Assembly (NCBI GenBank): GCA_029563035.1
Contig: JAKQTP010000123.1
Coordinates: 62,001 to 126,000, forward strand
Direction: 5' to 3'
DNA: 64,000 nt
Source: an archaeon
GTDB taxonomy: Archaea; Iainarchaeota; Iainarchaeia; CSSED10-239
Each line of letters starts with the position of its first letter. Positions within the stretch are counted from its first letter, which is position 1. A model generated the notes under the pieces. The model saw only the letters and a list, made by a program, of their open reading frames with translations, was not told the DNA's origin and did no database searches. A program made the translations under genes and the position numbers. This document shows positions 53,472 to 62,067 of this stretch, piece by piece.

Positions 53472-56400
53472 ATGTATCATAATAGTTTATGTGAAAAATG
53501 TGGATTATGGAAGGATGCTAAGCATCCTTGTGTTACAGGAAGAGGCGATCCATCAGCAAAATTACTTATTTTAGGAGAAGCCTTAGGAGAACAAGAGGAC
53601 TTACAAGGATTACCTTTTGTAGGTTCTTCTGGACAAAGACTACAAGCATATCTCGATAGATTAAATATCAAATATTATATAAGTAATGCTGTAAAATGTA
53701 GACCTACTTCTAAAAGTTTAAATAGAAAAGGTGAAACTATTCTTCATAATAGAACACCTACTGCTAAAGAAATAAAATTATGTTCAGCAAAAACATATCA
53801 GTTAATAGATAAAATAAAACCTACTGTAATATTAACTCTAGGATCTATACCTGTAACTCAATTATTACATTTGGGTCTAAGTATGACATCTGTTCGTGGA
53901 AGAACGTATTATCATCCACAATTAGAATGTCATATTGTACCTACTTGGCATCCTGCTTATTTAGGATACAGTGGAGATAAACTTGTAGAAAAGCAATTTA
54001 TGCAAGATCTTCATCAGGCTATAGAATTATTAAAAGCACCCAGAGTAAGACAAATTAACTCTAATCCGAGATCACTTCAGGATCCTGTAGAAATTAAGGA
54101 ATATCTGGAGTATTTAAATACTATTGAAGAATGTGCCATTGACTTAGAAACAACAGGGTTAAATCCTAGAAAAGATAGGATAACAGATATCTCTTTATGT
54201 GCAAAATGCGGTGAAGGTGTACATATAAGATGGATAGATATACTTCCATATTTTGAGTGCTTAAAAAAACTTCTAGAAAAACCAGAATTAAAATGTGTAT
54301 TTCAAAACGGCAAGTTTGATACTGCTTTTCTAAAAGCTATTGGTATTAATGTAGCAAATTTTTATTTTGATACCCAATTGGCTTATCATACAACTACAAT
54401 GACTTTTGAAGGTGAAGGAAAATCTCTTTATAGTTTGGAGGTTATGTCTTGGCTTTTAACAAGAGAAGGAAATTACAAAGCAATTCTAGAAGAATTTGGT
54501 GGAATAGCAGGTCATCAAAATGGAATATTGCAGAAGAAAGCAGAGAAGAAAGAAAAGGAGATAAAGAAGGAACAAGAGAAGAAGGAAGAAAAGAAAAAAG
54601 AACAGAAGTCAGAGAAAACTAAACAAGTAATCAGAGTTCCAGTAGTAGAATGTAATTCTTTATTTGATGATATGGCAGAACCAGTAGTTAAAACTAATAT
54701 CGCAAATGAATATTTTTCTCATTTATCTACTGAAGAAGATGGTAAATTTCTTGAAAAGTTTACACCAGCAAAGAAATTAAGAAGAACATTATTAGAAGAA
54801 GATCCAAATATTTTTATAATAAATGAAGAACAAGAAAAAGAATTACAGACTTATGTAACCTTTGTTTCAGACAAGCTTAAAAAGAAATTAGAATCTACAA
54901 AACTAACAGCTTTAGAGTATTATTCAGCAATGGATGCGGATGTTACCTTTCAAATTTATAAGAGATTGAAACCACAGATAGATTCAGAATTTAAAGAGGT
55001 ATTTTATGATTTAATTATGCCTCTTTCTTCTACACTACAACGATTAGAACAGAACGGTATTCTTCTAGATACTCCTTACATAGATATGCTTTTAGACGAG
55101 AATCGTGCTAGAACAGCAGAAATAAAAAATTCTTTTTTTAAGAAAGTAAAGAAAGAATTTAATATGGATTCACCAAAAGAATTAAGAGAAGTTATTTATG
55201 ATCATTTAAGAATTCCAGTAGAAGAAGAATATATGACTAATGGTGGAAAAAGTGGAGTAAAAATGCCTTCCACCGATAAAAATGCTATAGAGTATTTAGC
55301 TAAAAAACATCCTATTTTAAATGGAATTGTAGAATACAGAAAACTCGAGAAAGAAAATTCTACATACTTGGATGGATTTAAAAATCATGTAGATCCTGTT
55401 ACTGGAAGAATTCATACATCTTTTTTGCAGCATGCTACCGCAACTGGCAGATTATCTTGTATAGCTGAAGGTACCAAGATTGCTATAGTAGGAGAAGAAA
55501 AAAATATAGAAGATGTCCAACCAGGAGATTTTGTTTATAATTATGATAATGATGGAAATTTAACTATTTCTAAAGTATTAAATAAATCATATAGCGGATA
55601 CGGTGATTGTGTAAGAGTTAAATGGCAAAGTTCAGGAAATGGAAAAATAGGTGAATTAATTTGTACACCTGAACATAGAATACTACATAAGTATAATGGC
55701 TGGACAGAAGCTAAAGATTTAAAACATTATGATAAGGTATATCACCTAAGAAAAGGAAAAACTTACTCTTATGATCCTCGTCCACGACTATATGGTACAA
55801 ATTCTTTTTGTGAAGACGAACAAAGATTTATAAAAAGAGTATATTTTAAGGCAGATCCTAAAAAGACACATATTCATCATATAGATCACAATCCTTCTAA
55901 TAACAGAATTTCTAATTTGGAAATTTTAGATAGTGCTGAACATAATAGATATCATTCTAGATTGCTATACGAAAAAGGAATAGTTAGTGAAAGGCACATG
56001 CATACATCAGAAGCGCATGCAAAACGATTACAATCTTTAAAATATGGTAAAGATAATCCAACATATATTTATAAAACTAAAGAAGAACTTATTCAAATGT
56101 TAAAGGATGCCAAAGGTATAGTTACGCATATTCCAATGGATTTTTTAACATATAAACAAAAATGTGAAACAGAAGGTATCAATCTTAAAGAACTTTGTGA
56201 CTGTTTCTCAAGAGGTAAGTTTTTTATTTCTCAAGAAGATGTTTTTAAAGTATGGGATAAATATAAAGATTATGAATATCCTATATATAGATGTGCAGGT
56301 GAATTGCATATAAGTCAAGATAAGTTTAAAAGATTATTAAAGTATTATGATATATCAACTAATCATGTAATTCTATCAGTTAAACCTGCAGGTAAATATC

Positions 56401-57248
56401 ATGTTTGGGATTTAGAGATAGAAAATTATCCAAATTTTATTGCTAATGAAATCTGTGTTCATAATTCTAGTGCACCTAATACACAAAATATACCTAGAGA
56501 TAACCGTATTCGTAATATGATTATTCCTAGAGAGGGATGCAAACTTGTAACTGCTGACTTATCACAAGCAGAATTAAGAATTCTAGCTATGATGGCAGAC
56601 GATAAGAAAATGATAGATGCTTTTGCATCTGGATATGACTTCCATGCTTATACTGCATGTGCAATGTTTGGTATAAAACCAGAGATATTTGATAAAGAAA
56701 ATAATCCAGATCATAAAGCAAAACGATCTCTAGCAAAAAATATTAATTTCGGTATTGCGTATCAAATGTCAGCAAATTCATTAGCTTCAGATGTGAATAT
56801 TTCATTAAAAGAAGCACAAGATTTTATTGACAAATTTTACAATACTTATTTTAATGTAAAAAGATGGATAGATAAAACAAAATCTTTTGCTTTAAAGAAT
56901 GGATATGTACAAACATTGCACGGAAGACGTAGATATTTGCCGTATGTACACAGTTCAGATCAAAAAGTTCGTGAAGGTGCATTAAGGCAAGCCGTAAATA
57001 CACCAATTCAAGGCACTGCTAGTGATTGTGCTTGTTTTGGTCTTATTAGAATTCAAAAGTTTATAGACGAGAAACAGTTAAAAACAAAACCTATCATGAT
57101 TATACATGATGAAATTGTTCTAGAAACGCCTTTTGAAGAAGTAGAGTTAATGGTAGAAAAATTACCATATTTTATGACACAAAATTTACCAAAAGTAACA
57201 ATTCCATTAGTAGCAGACGCAGAAGTTTTAACGAGATGGAAGAAATAG
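53472..57248 (+). CDS. polA: Uracil-DNA glycosylase / family A DNA polymerase fusion with intein
   Basis: 1258 residues (about 922 after intein removal). Residues 1-195 are a family 4 uracil-DNA glycosylase: C7/C10, 'LILGEALGEQEDLQGLPFVG', 'AVKCRPTSK', 'WHPAYLGY' and the later Cys give the iron-sulfur set. Residues about 220-510 are a 3'-5' exonuclease: 'AIDLETTGL', 'FQNGKFDTAFL', 'YYSAMDADVTF'. A Lys/Glu linker lies near 355-390. The polymerase is split by the intein (663-998) after 'ATGRLS'. Following it are motif A 'KLVTADLSQAELR', the O-helix 'AKNINFGIAYQMS' and motif C 'IMIIHDEIVLE'. All catalytic acids are present. It replicates phage DNA; the glycosylase could couple uracil removal or sensing to it. 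Confidence 0.93.
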   Translation: MYHNSLCEKCGLWKDAKHPCVTGRGDPSAKLLILGEALGEQEDLQGLPFVGSSGQRLQAYLDRLNIKYYISNAVKCRPTSKSLNRKGETILHNRTPTAKEIKLCSAKTYQLIDKIKPTVILTLGSIPVTQLLHLGLSMTSVRGRTYYHPQLECHIVPTWHPAYLGYSGDKLVEKQFMQDLHQAIELLKAPRVRQINSNPRSLQDPVEIKEYLEYLNTIEECAIDLETTGLNPRKDRITDISLCAKCGEGVHIRWIDILPYFECLKKLLEKPELKCVFQNGKFDTAFLKAIGINVANFYFDTQLAYHTTTMTFEGEGKSLYSLEVMSWLLTREGNYKAILEEFGGIAGHQNGILQKKAEKKEKEIKKEQEKKEEKKKEQKSEKTKQVIRVPVVECNSLFDDMAEPVVKTNIANEYFSHLSTEEDGKFLEKFTPAKKLRRTLLEEDPNIFIINEEQEKELQTYVTFVSDKLKKKLESTKLTALEYYSAMDADVTFQIYKRLKPQIDSEFKEVFYDLIMPLSSTLQRLEQNGILLDTPYIDMLLDENRARTAEIKNSFFKKVKKEFNMDSPKELREVIYDHLRIPVEEEYMTNGGKSGVKMPSTDKNAIEYLAKKHPILNGIVEYRKLEKENSTYLDGFKNHVDPVTGRIHTSFLQHATATGRLSCIAEGTKIAIVGEEKNIEDVQPGDFVYNYDNDGNLTISKVLNKSYSGYGDCVRVKWQSSGNGKIGELICTPEHRILHKYNGWTEAKDLKHYDKVYHLRKGKTYSYDPRPRLYGTNSFCEDEQRFIKRVYFKADPKKTHIHHIDHNPSNNRISNLEILDSAEHNRYHSRLLYEKGIVSERHMHTSEAHAKRLQSLKYGKDNPTYIYKTKEELIQMLKDAKGIVTHIPMDFLTYKQKCETEGINLKELCDCFSRGKFFISQEDVFKVWDKYKDYEYPIYRCAGELHISQDKFKRLLKYYDISTNHVILSVKPAGKYHVWDLEIENYPNFIANEICVHNSSAPNTQNIPRDNRIRNMIIPREGCKLVTADLSQAELRILAMMADDKKMIDAFASGYDFHAYTACAMFGIKPEIFDKENNPDHKAKRSLAKNINFGIAYQMSANSLASDVNISLKEAQDFIDKFYNTYFNVKRWIDKTKSFALKNGYVQTLHGRRRYLPYVHSSDQKVREGALRQAVNTPIQGTASDCACFGLIRIQKFIDEKQLKTKPIMIIHDEIVLETPFEEVELMVEKLPYFMTQNLPKVTIPLVADAEVLTRWKK
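55458..56465 (+). other. Intein with HNH endonuclease in DNA polymerase
   Basis: 336 residues (polymerase 663-998). It starts at Cys in 'SCIAEGTKIAIVG' and ends 'PNFIANEICVHN', followed by +1 Ser (SSAPNTQNIP), which restores the conserved polymerase motif 'TATGRLSS'. Block A (CIAEGTKI) and block B-like 'LICTPEHRILHKYNGWTEA' are present. The C-terminal block G includes the penultimate His and terminal Asn. An HNH domain 'HIHHIDHNPSNNRISNLEIL' with 'SAEHNRYH' follows block B, so homing remains possible. Confidence 0.93.
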
Positions 57249-57261
57249 GAGGATATTTTAT

Positions 57262-58377
57262 ATGAAAGTTTTACTTGAAACTCAAAATCTAAGAAATTGC
57301 TTAAATTATATTAGCAAAATAACAACGAAAAGCAAGAAAAGTGGTGGATCACCTTTATACTCACAAGTTCAATTGGATTTTAAGAATAATAATTTAACAT
57401 TATACGCTTACGATTCAAGTTATGGTCTACAAATTTCATACGGAGAAGTAAATTGCGAAGATTCTCGTTATCTTATTGATGCAGAAGGCATTTCTCATGT
57501 CGTAAAATATAGTGAACAAGAGAAATTAGATTTTGATTTTAAAGAAACTCGTTTAGTTGTAAAAGATGGTAATAGTTCTTATAAATTTAACTATTTTTCT
57601 TCTGAAAATTCTTTAAGTTACATTTTTGAAAATATATCAGAACAATCTGAAGTATTATTAACTACTAATGCAGCAGAATTTAGTAAAATTTTTAAGTTTT
57701 TGGATCCTTGCATTGCGAATGATGCGGCAAGACCTTTTTTAAATGGCATTCAGTTTGATGGTAATTTTGTAGCAGCAGACGGAAACATATGCGGGGTATA
57801 TTCTAATGATATAAAGCAAGAAAATACAGTATTTTTACTGAGTGAGAGTCTTGATTTGATATCATCATTACCAGAGAATAAAGATATTCTAATTTACAAA
57901 GCAAATAATCTTAATATTATAGAATGCGATAATTTAAAAATGATTACTCCACAAATCAATGGTGCTTTTCCAAATTATAATAAAATCATAGATATAACTT
58001 CTAATTATTCGTACAAATTTGCAGTGGAGAAATCTAGATTGCAAAAAGTCAGTGAAAAACTAACACCATTTGCAGATATACACCAACGATTAATGGCTTC
58101 TGCAGTATTTACTAAAGATGGTAATCTACAATTAGCAGCAGCTTCTGAAGGTACAAAGGAAGGATTAGAGATTATAAATAGTATTGAAGCAGTTTCACCG
58201 AAAGAAGATATTACATTTTATTTAAATATTAGATTACTAGCAAGTTTGGTTAGATCCATACCTAGTGATTTAATTTATATCAAATATAGTGATAATGTAA
58301 AAGCACCATTATTAATTACGGATGAAGGACAATTTTCTAATTTTCTAAGTGTTTATAACTATATTAAAAATAGCTAG
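57262..58377 (+). CDS. dnaN: Beta-type DNA polymerase sliding clamp
   Basis: 371 residues, three-domain spacing as in bacterial DnaN. 'RYLIDAEGISHVVKYSEQEK' and 'LVVKDGNSSYKFNYFS' suit domain I; 'ARPFLNGIQFDGNFVAADGN' (about 157-176) is the clamp domain signature (R-P-x-L-N-G-x-x-F); 'FPNYNKIIDITSN' and 'LQLAAASEGTKEGLE' follow. The end 'FLSVYNYIKNS' lacks an obvious clamp-binding tail motif. Spacing from the polymerase is 13 bases, with an 'ggaggatat' ribosome site. It would ring DNA and tether the family A polymerase. Phage DnaN-like clamps are less common than T4 gp45-like ones. Confidence 0.8.
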   Translation: MKVLLETQNLRNCLNYISKITTKSKKSGGSPLYSQVQLDFKNNNLTLYAYDSSYGLQISYGEVNCEDSRYLIDAEGISHVVKYSEQEKLDFDFKETRLVVKDGNSSYKFNYFSSENSLSYIFENISEQSEVLLTTNAAEFSKIFKFLDPCIANDAARPFLNGIQFDGNFVAADGNICGVYSNDIKQENTVFLLSESLDLISSLPENKDILIYKANNLNIIECDNLKMITPQINGAFPNYNKIIDITSNYSYKFAVEKSRLQKVSEKLTPFADIHQRLMASAVFTKDGNLQLAAASEGTKEGLEIINSIEAVSPKEDITFYLNIRLLASLVRSIPSDLIYIKYSDNVKAPLLITDEGQFSNFLSVYNYIKNS

Positions 58378-58386
58378 AAATATCTA

Positions 58387-58415
58387 ATAGTTTTATATTA
58401 TAATTAATTAATAGG
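58387..58415 (+). promoter_or_regulatory. Shared A/T-rich motif upstream of queD
   Basis: 'tagttttatattataa' followed by 'ttaataggat' lies 12 bases from the QueD start and closely matches the 50187-50215 motif (shared core tagttt(t)atattataa then taatag). This 49-base gap separates the replication genes from the 7-deazaguanine operon, so a promoter here would let that operon be expressed on its own. The evidence is similarity alone. Confidence 0.4.
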
Positions 58416-58426
58416 ATAAAAGTAGA

Positions 58427-58894
58427 ATGAAAATACAAAAAAAATTTACTACTGAAACAGCCCATATAGTAAGAGAAGCTTCATCGATTCGTTGCAAGAA
58501 TAATATACATGGTCATAGCTATACTTGGATAGTAACAATACAAGGTGGTCTAGATCATGCAGGAATGATTATAGATTTTAAAGATTTAAAACCTATTAAG
58601 GATTTTATAGATCTTTTTGATCACGCAACTGTTTTTTGGTCTAAGGAACCGGATTGTGAAATTCTAGCTTTTTTTCAAGATAAATTTTCAAGAGTTCTTA
58701 TCATGAAACAAAATCCTACAGCAGAAAATATGGCAAGATCACTTTTCAAATTTACTAAAGATTGGTTACAAAAAGATTATCCTACACTTTCTGTTGCAGA
58801 GGTAGCGGTATGGGAAACCGCTACAGGATGTGGTATTGCTACCGAATGCAATGGGAATGATATTTTAGTTTACACTCATTCAGATACTAACTAA
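58427..58894 (+). CDS. queD: QueD-like 6-carboxy-tetrahydropterin synthase
   Basis: 155 residues. Zinc ligands His13 ('TAHIV') and His28/His30 ('NIHGHSYTW'), the catalytic Cys23 ('IRCKNNIHG') and the 'LFDHATVFW' catalytic Asp-His are intact, and the end 'VAVWETATGCGIATEC' supplies the conserved Glu. QueD converts 7,8-dihydroneopterin triphosphate to 6-carboxy-5,6,7,8-tetrahydropterin, step 2 from GTP to preQ0. It is the first gene of the operon with PRTase, QueE, QueC and FolE downstream, and a possible promoter motif lies upstream. Confidence 0.92.
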   Translation: MKIQKKFTTETAHIVREASSIRCKNNIHGHSYTWIVTIQGGLDHAGMIIDFKDLKPIKDFIDLFDHATVFWSKEPDCEILAFFQDKFSRVLIMKQNPTAENMARSLFKFTKDWLQKDYPTLSVAEVAVWETATGCGIATECNGNDILVYTHSDTN

Positions 58895-58909
58895 GTGTGG
58901 TGATTTTTA

Positions 58910-59341
58910 ATGTCTTTTAAAAAGGCTAATTTTGTTAATTGGGATGATATTGCTGCCTATTGTAGAGAATTAAGAGTACAAGAAACACCAGATGTAATTT
59001 TAGCAGTCCATCGTGGTGGTCTTCCTATAGGAGTTCTTCTAAGTCATAAATTTCATGTTCCAGTAGAAATACTATATTTTTCTAGATATGATAGTAATAC
59101 AAAGATTAAATGTAATCTTTCTAGAAAAGAAGAATATAATAGAATATTAGTAGTAGACGATGTATCTGATAAAGGAGAATCCTTAGAAAGAATTACAGAA
59201 TTTTTATCAAAGAAGTATTATATTAAAGAATTAACTACACTTACATATGCAATAAAAAATAAAACACAATTTAAACCAAATTATTTCAAAAAAGAATATG
59301 ACGATCATATTTGGTTAATCTTTCCTTGGGAGGCAATATGA
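58910..59341 (+). CDS. Phosphoribosyltransferase
   Basis: 143 residues. The PRPP motif is 'RILVVDDVSDKGESLERI', and the N-terminal 'DVILAVHRGGLPIGVLLSHK' is the usual start of the type I fold. Members transfer phosphoribose to purine or related bases (guanine, hypoxanthine, xanthine) or work in reverse. Position between QueD and QueE suggests it supplies or salvages a base or nucleotide for the 7-deazaguanine pathway, which is inference. The stop overlaps the QueE ATG (ATGA). Confidence 0.82.
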   Translation: MSFKKANFVNWDDIAAYCRELRVQETPDVILAVHRGGLPIGVLLSHKFHVPVEILYFSRYDSNTKIKCNLSRKEEYNRILVVDDVSDKGESLERITEFLSKKYYIKELTTLTYAIKNKTQFKPNYFKKEYDDHIWLIFPWEAI

Positions 59342-60024
59342 CAGAAAAAGAATGGAATTTAGATATTACAGAAAGCTTCACGTCCATACAGGGAGAAGGA
59401 ATTCATGAAGGGGTTCCTTCCCATTTTATTCGACTTGCAAAATGTAATGCTTCATGTCCTTTCTGTGATTCTAAATATAGCTGGAAATCTGGAGATAAAT
59501 ATGATTATCAAGGTATTTCAGCACATTTAAGTATGATGTATATTGCAAATCCAAAAGTTAATATGCTAACTATAACAGGTGGTGAGCCAACTTTACAAGA
59601 TTTAAACCCACTAACATCTTTAGTTAAAGATTTTTATAATTGGTTTATAGAAGTAGAAACAAATGGTTTGATTCATAAAGATAGAGAATTGGAAAAAGAC
59701 GTAGATTTATGGATTGTTTCACCAAAACTATACTCAGAAGATATAATAAAAAGATATAATCAAGAAATTTTAGATAGATTTTTATATACGAATCATATCT
59801 TTAAATTTGTTATAGGAACAGAAGAAGAACTAAGTATTGTTTTAGATTTTATAAAATCATATAAATTGGATCTAGATAATAATATTTGGTTAATGCCTAA
59901 AGGTACTTCAATAGAAGAAATTAGAAAATCAAGCAAACTACTTGTCCCTGTTTGCCTAAGAAAAGGATGGAATTTATCTTCCAGACAACAGATAGTTATT
60001 TGGGGCAATAAAAAAGGAGTATAA
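59338..60024 (+). CDS. queE: QueE 7-carboxy-7-deazaguanine synthase
   Basis: 228 residues from ATG 59338 with a GGGAGG site; an upstream in-frame start at 59311 lies inside the PRTase gene and is less likely. 'FTSIQGEGIHEGVPSHFIRL' (the QueE N-terminal) is followed by the radical SAM cluster 'CNASCPFC' (C36, C40, C43), then 'LTITGGEPTLQDL' (GGEP) and 'IEVETNGLI'. QueE rearranges 6-carboxy-tetrahydropterin to 7-carboxy-7-deazaguanine using SAM. The fold is short and complete. It overlaps the PRTase stop by 4 bases. Confidence 0.93.
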   Translation: MTEKEWNLDITESFTSIQGEGIHEGVPSHFIRLAKCNASCPFCDSKYSWKSGDKYDYQGISAHLSMMYIANPKVNMLTITGGEPTLQDLNPLTSLVKDFYNWFIEVETNGLIHKDRELEKDVDLWIVSPKLYSEDIIKRYNQEILDRFLYTNHIFKFVIGTEEELSIVLDFIKSYKLDLDNNIWLMPKGTSIEEIRKSSKLLVPVCLRKGWNLSSRQQIVIWGNKKGV

Positions 60025-60028
60025 TGTT

Positions 60029-60259
60029 ATGAATTATTATTGTAAAAATGGTGCATATCATACCTATAAGTGCTGCAATACATGCTGGAATTTACATCCA
60101 AAAGCAGAGAAAAATAAAATGTTTTTCGGTAGTGAGACCTTTAATAAAGTATTAGATCAAAATTTTATTCAAAAAGCAAAACAAGTAGGATTTACTGAGC
60201 AACAAATAGAATTCTTATCACAGATTATTTCTACAAGATTAAGTGTAGTTATGGAGTAA
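60029..60259 (+). CDS. Small Cys-rich protein in queuine operon
   Basis: 76 residues. N-terminal cysteines: 'NYYCKNGAYHTYKCCNTCWN', possibly a zinc-binding turn. A helical C-terminus follows (IQKAKQVGFTEQQIEFLSQI). AAGGAG lies upstream. It begins 4 bases after QueE stops. It may be a DNA-binding accessory or a modification cofactor of the pathway. No family recognised. Confidence 0.55.
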   Translation: MNYYCKNGAYHTYKCCNTCWNLHPKAEKNKMFFGSETFNKVLDQNFIQKAKQVGFTEQQIEFLSQIISTRLSVVME

Positions 60260-60264
60260 GAAGG

Positions 60265-60720
60265 ATGAAAATAATTACAACTTCTGATGGTAAGTGTAAA
60301 ATACTTTCTTTTCTTTCTGAAAAGAATATAGCAGCATTTACACTCGATTCTGGTGATTGTCATAATGCAGAACCTATTAAATTAACGTTAAACACATATA
60401 TCTCCGATTTAGATATTATTGCAAGATGTGAGGGTCTTGATAAAGATTTAAGAATTTTTACTGTTTGTTCTTCTTGCGGTAAAACTTATAATGATTGTAG
60501 CTGTGATCATCTTCATTCTATTGCTTCTAATTATCAATTATGTGTTAGAGATCTAGAAGGAAAATCACCAGGTTATATACAAAGAATAGAAATTTTTGGT
60601 AGTGCAGATCAAGATAAACCTATTGTTAAAATATATAAATATGAAATAGATAATAGTAATACAGAAGATATAGTAGTTAAAAGAGATGAAAATGGACAAC
60701 CTAAACTTTTTATATATTAG
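60265..60720 (+). CDS. Cys-cluster protein in queuine operon, unknown
   Basis: 151 residues. The N-terminal 60 have a beta-rich start (MKIITTSDGKCKILSFLSEK), and a Cys/His cluster follows: 'VCSSCGKTYNDCSCDHLHSI'. The C-terminus is beta-rich (GYIQRIEIFGSADQDKPIVK). Together with the previous small Cys protein it makes a pair between QueE and QueC, so both may serve the operon. Function not recognised. A 73-base gap with paired-stem potential separates it from QueC. Confidence 0.55.
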   Translation: MKIITTSDGKCKILSFLSEKNIAAFTLDSGDCHNAEPIKLTLNTYISDLDIIARCEGLDKDLRIFTVCSSCGKTYNDCSCDHLHSIASNYQLCVRDLEGKSPGYIQRIEIFGSADQDKPIVKIYKYEIDNSNTEDIVVKRDENGQPKLFIY

Positions 60721-60793
60721 AATTTTAAGGAAGAAATATCAACAGAAATGTTGTTTGACCGTTTCCTAATTTATTTTCTTAGGAGAAAAGATT
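60721..60793 (+). promoter_or_regulatory. Structured leader upstream of queC
   Basis: This 73-base gap is unusual in a closely packed operon. It contains 'caacagaaatgttg' (stem 60740-60744 with 60749-60753, GAAA loop), 'aggaa' (60728-60732) able to pair with 'ttcct' (60763-60767), and 'cctaa' (60765-60769) able to pair with 'ttagg' (60779-60783), which overlaps the AGGAG ribosome site (60781-60785). The two outer pairings exclude each other, so a switch is conceivable. It does not match a known preQ1 class I riboswitch. Confidence 0.4.
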
Positions 60794-61456
60794 ATGGGTA
60801 GAGATACAAATTGCGTAGTACTTCTTTCTGGTGGTTTAGATTCAACAGTTATGCTGTATTGGGTGAAAGAGAGATATGATAAGGTATTTCCTCTTTATAT
60901 TAACTATGGATCAAGTCATAAAGAAAAAGAATTTTATGCCGCACAACAAACATGTAAGGAATTAGGATTATTTCTAGAAGAAGTAAAGTTAACTGGCAAT
61001 ATACTTTCAGATTCTTCTCTAGTAGACAAATCTATTAGAACTCCAGATGATTTAAAAGATACAATTAATACAGTTGTTCCATTTAGAAATATTATGATGA
61101 TTAGTATCGCAGCTAGTTATGCAGATAAAGTAAATGCCGGTGTAATTGCAACTAGTCCAACACGAGAAGATTTCGATGTTTTCAGAGATTGTAGAAGAGA
61201 ATTTCATGATGCATTAGAAAAAACTTTACAGATTGCTGCAAAGTACGATCAACCCTATCAAATTTTAACACCTTTTATTACTAATACTAAAGAAGATGTT
61301 ATTCGTATCGGTGTTGATATGGATGTAGATTTTTCAAAAACCTGGTCTTGTTATAATCCACAAAGAGACGAACCCTGTGGTGTATGTCCAGCATGTAGGG
61401 TTAGAGAAAAAGGATTTATGCTAGCTGGTGTAAAAGATCCACTTAGGAGAAATTAA
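60794..61456 (+). CDS. queC: QueC 7-cyano-7-deazaguanine (preQ0) synthase
   Basis: 220 residues. PP-loop 'VLLSGGLDSTVMLYWV' (12-17 SGGLDS), then 'YINYGSSHKEKEFYAA', 'VVPFRNIMMISIAASYA', 'IATSPTREDFDVFRDCRREF' and the C-terminal zinc site C186, C195, C198, C201 ('TWSCYNPQ', 'EPCGVCPACRV'). QueC converts 7-carboxy-7-deazaguanine to preQ0 with ATP and ammonia. The family fold is full-length. The AGGAG site 8 bases upstream can be paired by the leader. The next gene starts at the TAATG overlap. Confidence 0.93.
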   Translation: MGRDTNCVVLLSGGLDSTVMLYWVKERYDKVFPLYINYGSSHKEKEFYAAQQTCKELGLFLEEVKLTGNILSDSSLVDKSIRTPDDLKDTINTVVPFRNIMMISIAASYADKVNAGVIATSPTREDFDVFRDCRREFHDALEKTLQIAAKYDQPYQILTPFITNTKEDVIRIGVDMDVDFSKTWSCYNPQRDEPCGVCPACRVREKGFMLAGVKDPLRRN

Positions 61457-62064
61457 TGCTTAGTTCATTAGATACGTTTTATTACACAGATGAAAATATA
61501 GATTATATAGGTGATCAACTTCATAGTCTATTCAATTTTAAAACTGCTAATATGATAGGAGATTCTGTTTTTGCTTTTGAAGGAAAAATGGATGTAAAAA
61601 CTGATCATATGGTAGATATTGAAGATGTAAAAGAAAATGATTATATCTGGTCGCCTAAAGCTCTTAACTTTATTATAGAGATCTTTAACATCAATATAGA
61701 AACTGCAGTACTATATCAAAGAGCTTTTATGCAGATTTGTACAAATGTTCTTAAAGATATATTAGCAGAATCAAATATTATAGTTTATTTAGTTAAACTG
61801 AAAGGTGATGATATTCTAGTTAAAACATTGGATGGAGAAGTTTGGAAGAAGCTTTCTGTATCTATTGCTACAGTAAGTCATATTTCTGGTTTAATCCACG
61901 TAGGTATTAATATAGATACAGATATGAATATACCTGTTCCAGCAATAGGATTACAAGAACTTATCGATTTGCATGTATACGAATTTGGTGTTCGTGTACT
62001 AGAACAATTTAAAGACTTTCATAAATCTATAAAATTTGCTTCAGTTAAAATAAAAGGTGTTTAA
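61456..62064 (+). CDS. DUF366-like protein
   Basis: 202 residues. 'DENIDYIGDQLHSLFNFKTA', 'NMIGDSVFAFEGKMDVKTDH', 'MVDIEDVKENDYIWSPKALN', 'FIIEIFNINIETAVLYQRAF', then 'KLSVSIATVSHISGLIHVGI' and 'IPVPAIGLQEL' follow the DUF366 pattern (GDSIV, CdV, MVDLED, HFIiE, KLSVSIATvS, PVP-x-GL). DUF366 proteins have no settled function. The gene begins in the QueC stop (TAATG), so it is tightly coupled to preQ0 synthesis and may process or salvage a 7-deazaguanine intermediate. Confidence 0.65.
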   Translation: MLSSLDTFYYTDENIDYIGDQLHSLFNFKTANMIGDSVFAFEGKMDVKTDHMVDIEDVKENDYIWSPKALNFIIEIFNINIETAVLYQRAFMQICTNVLKDILAESNIIVYLVKLKGDDILVKTLDGEVWKKLSVSIATVSHISGLIHVGINIDTDMNIPVPAIGLQELIDLHVYEFGVRVLEQFKDFHKSIKFASVKIKGV

Positions 62065-62067
62065 TAT

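Noticed and set aside
60721..60793. Known preQ1 class I riboswitch
   Set aside because: The expected short stem with C/U-rich loop and A-rich tail is not seen; only generic hairpins are present.
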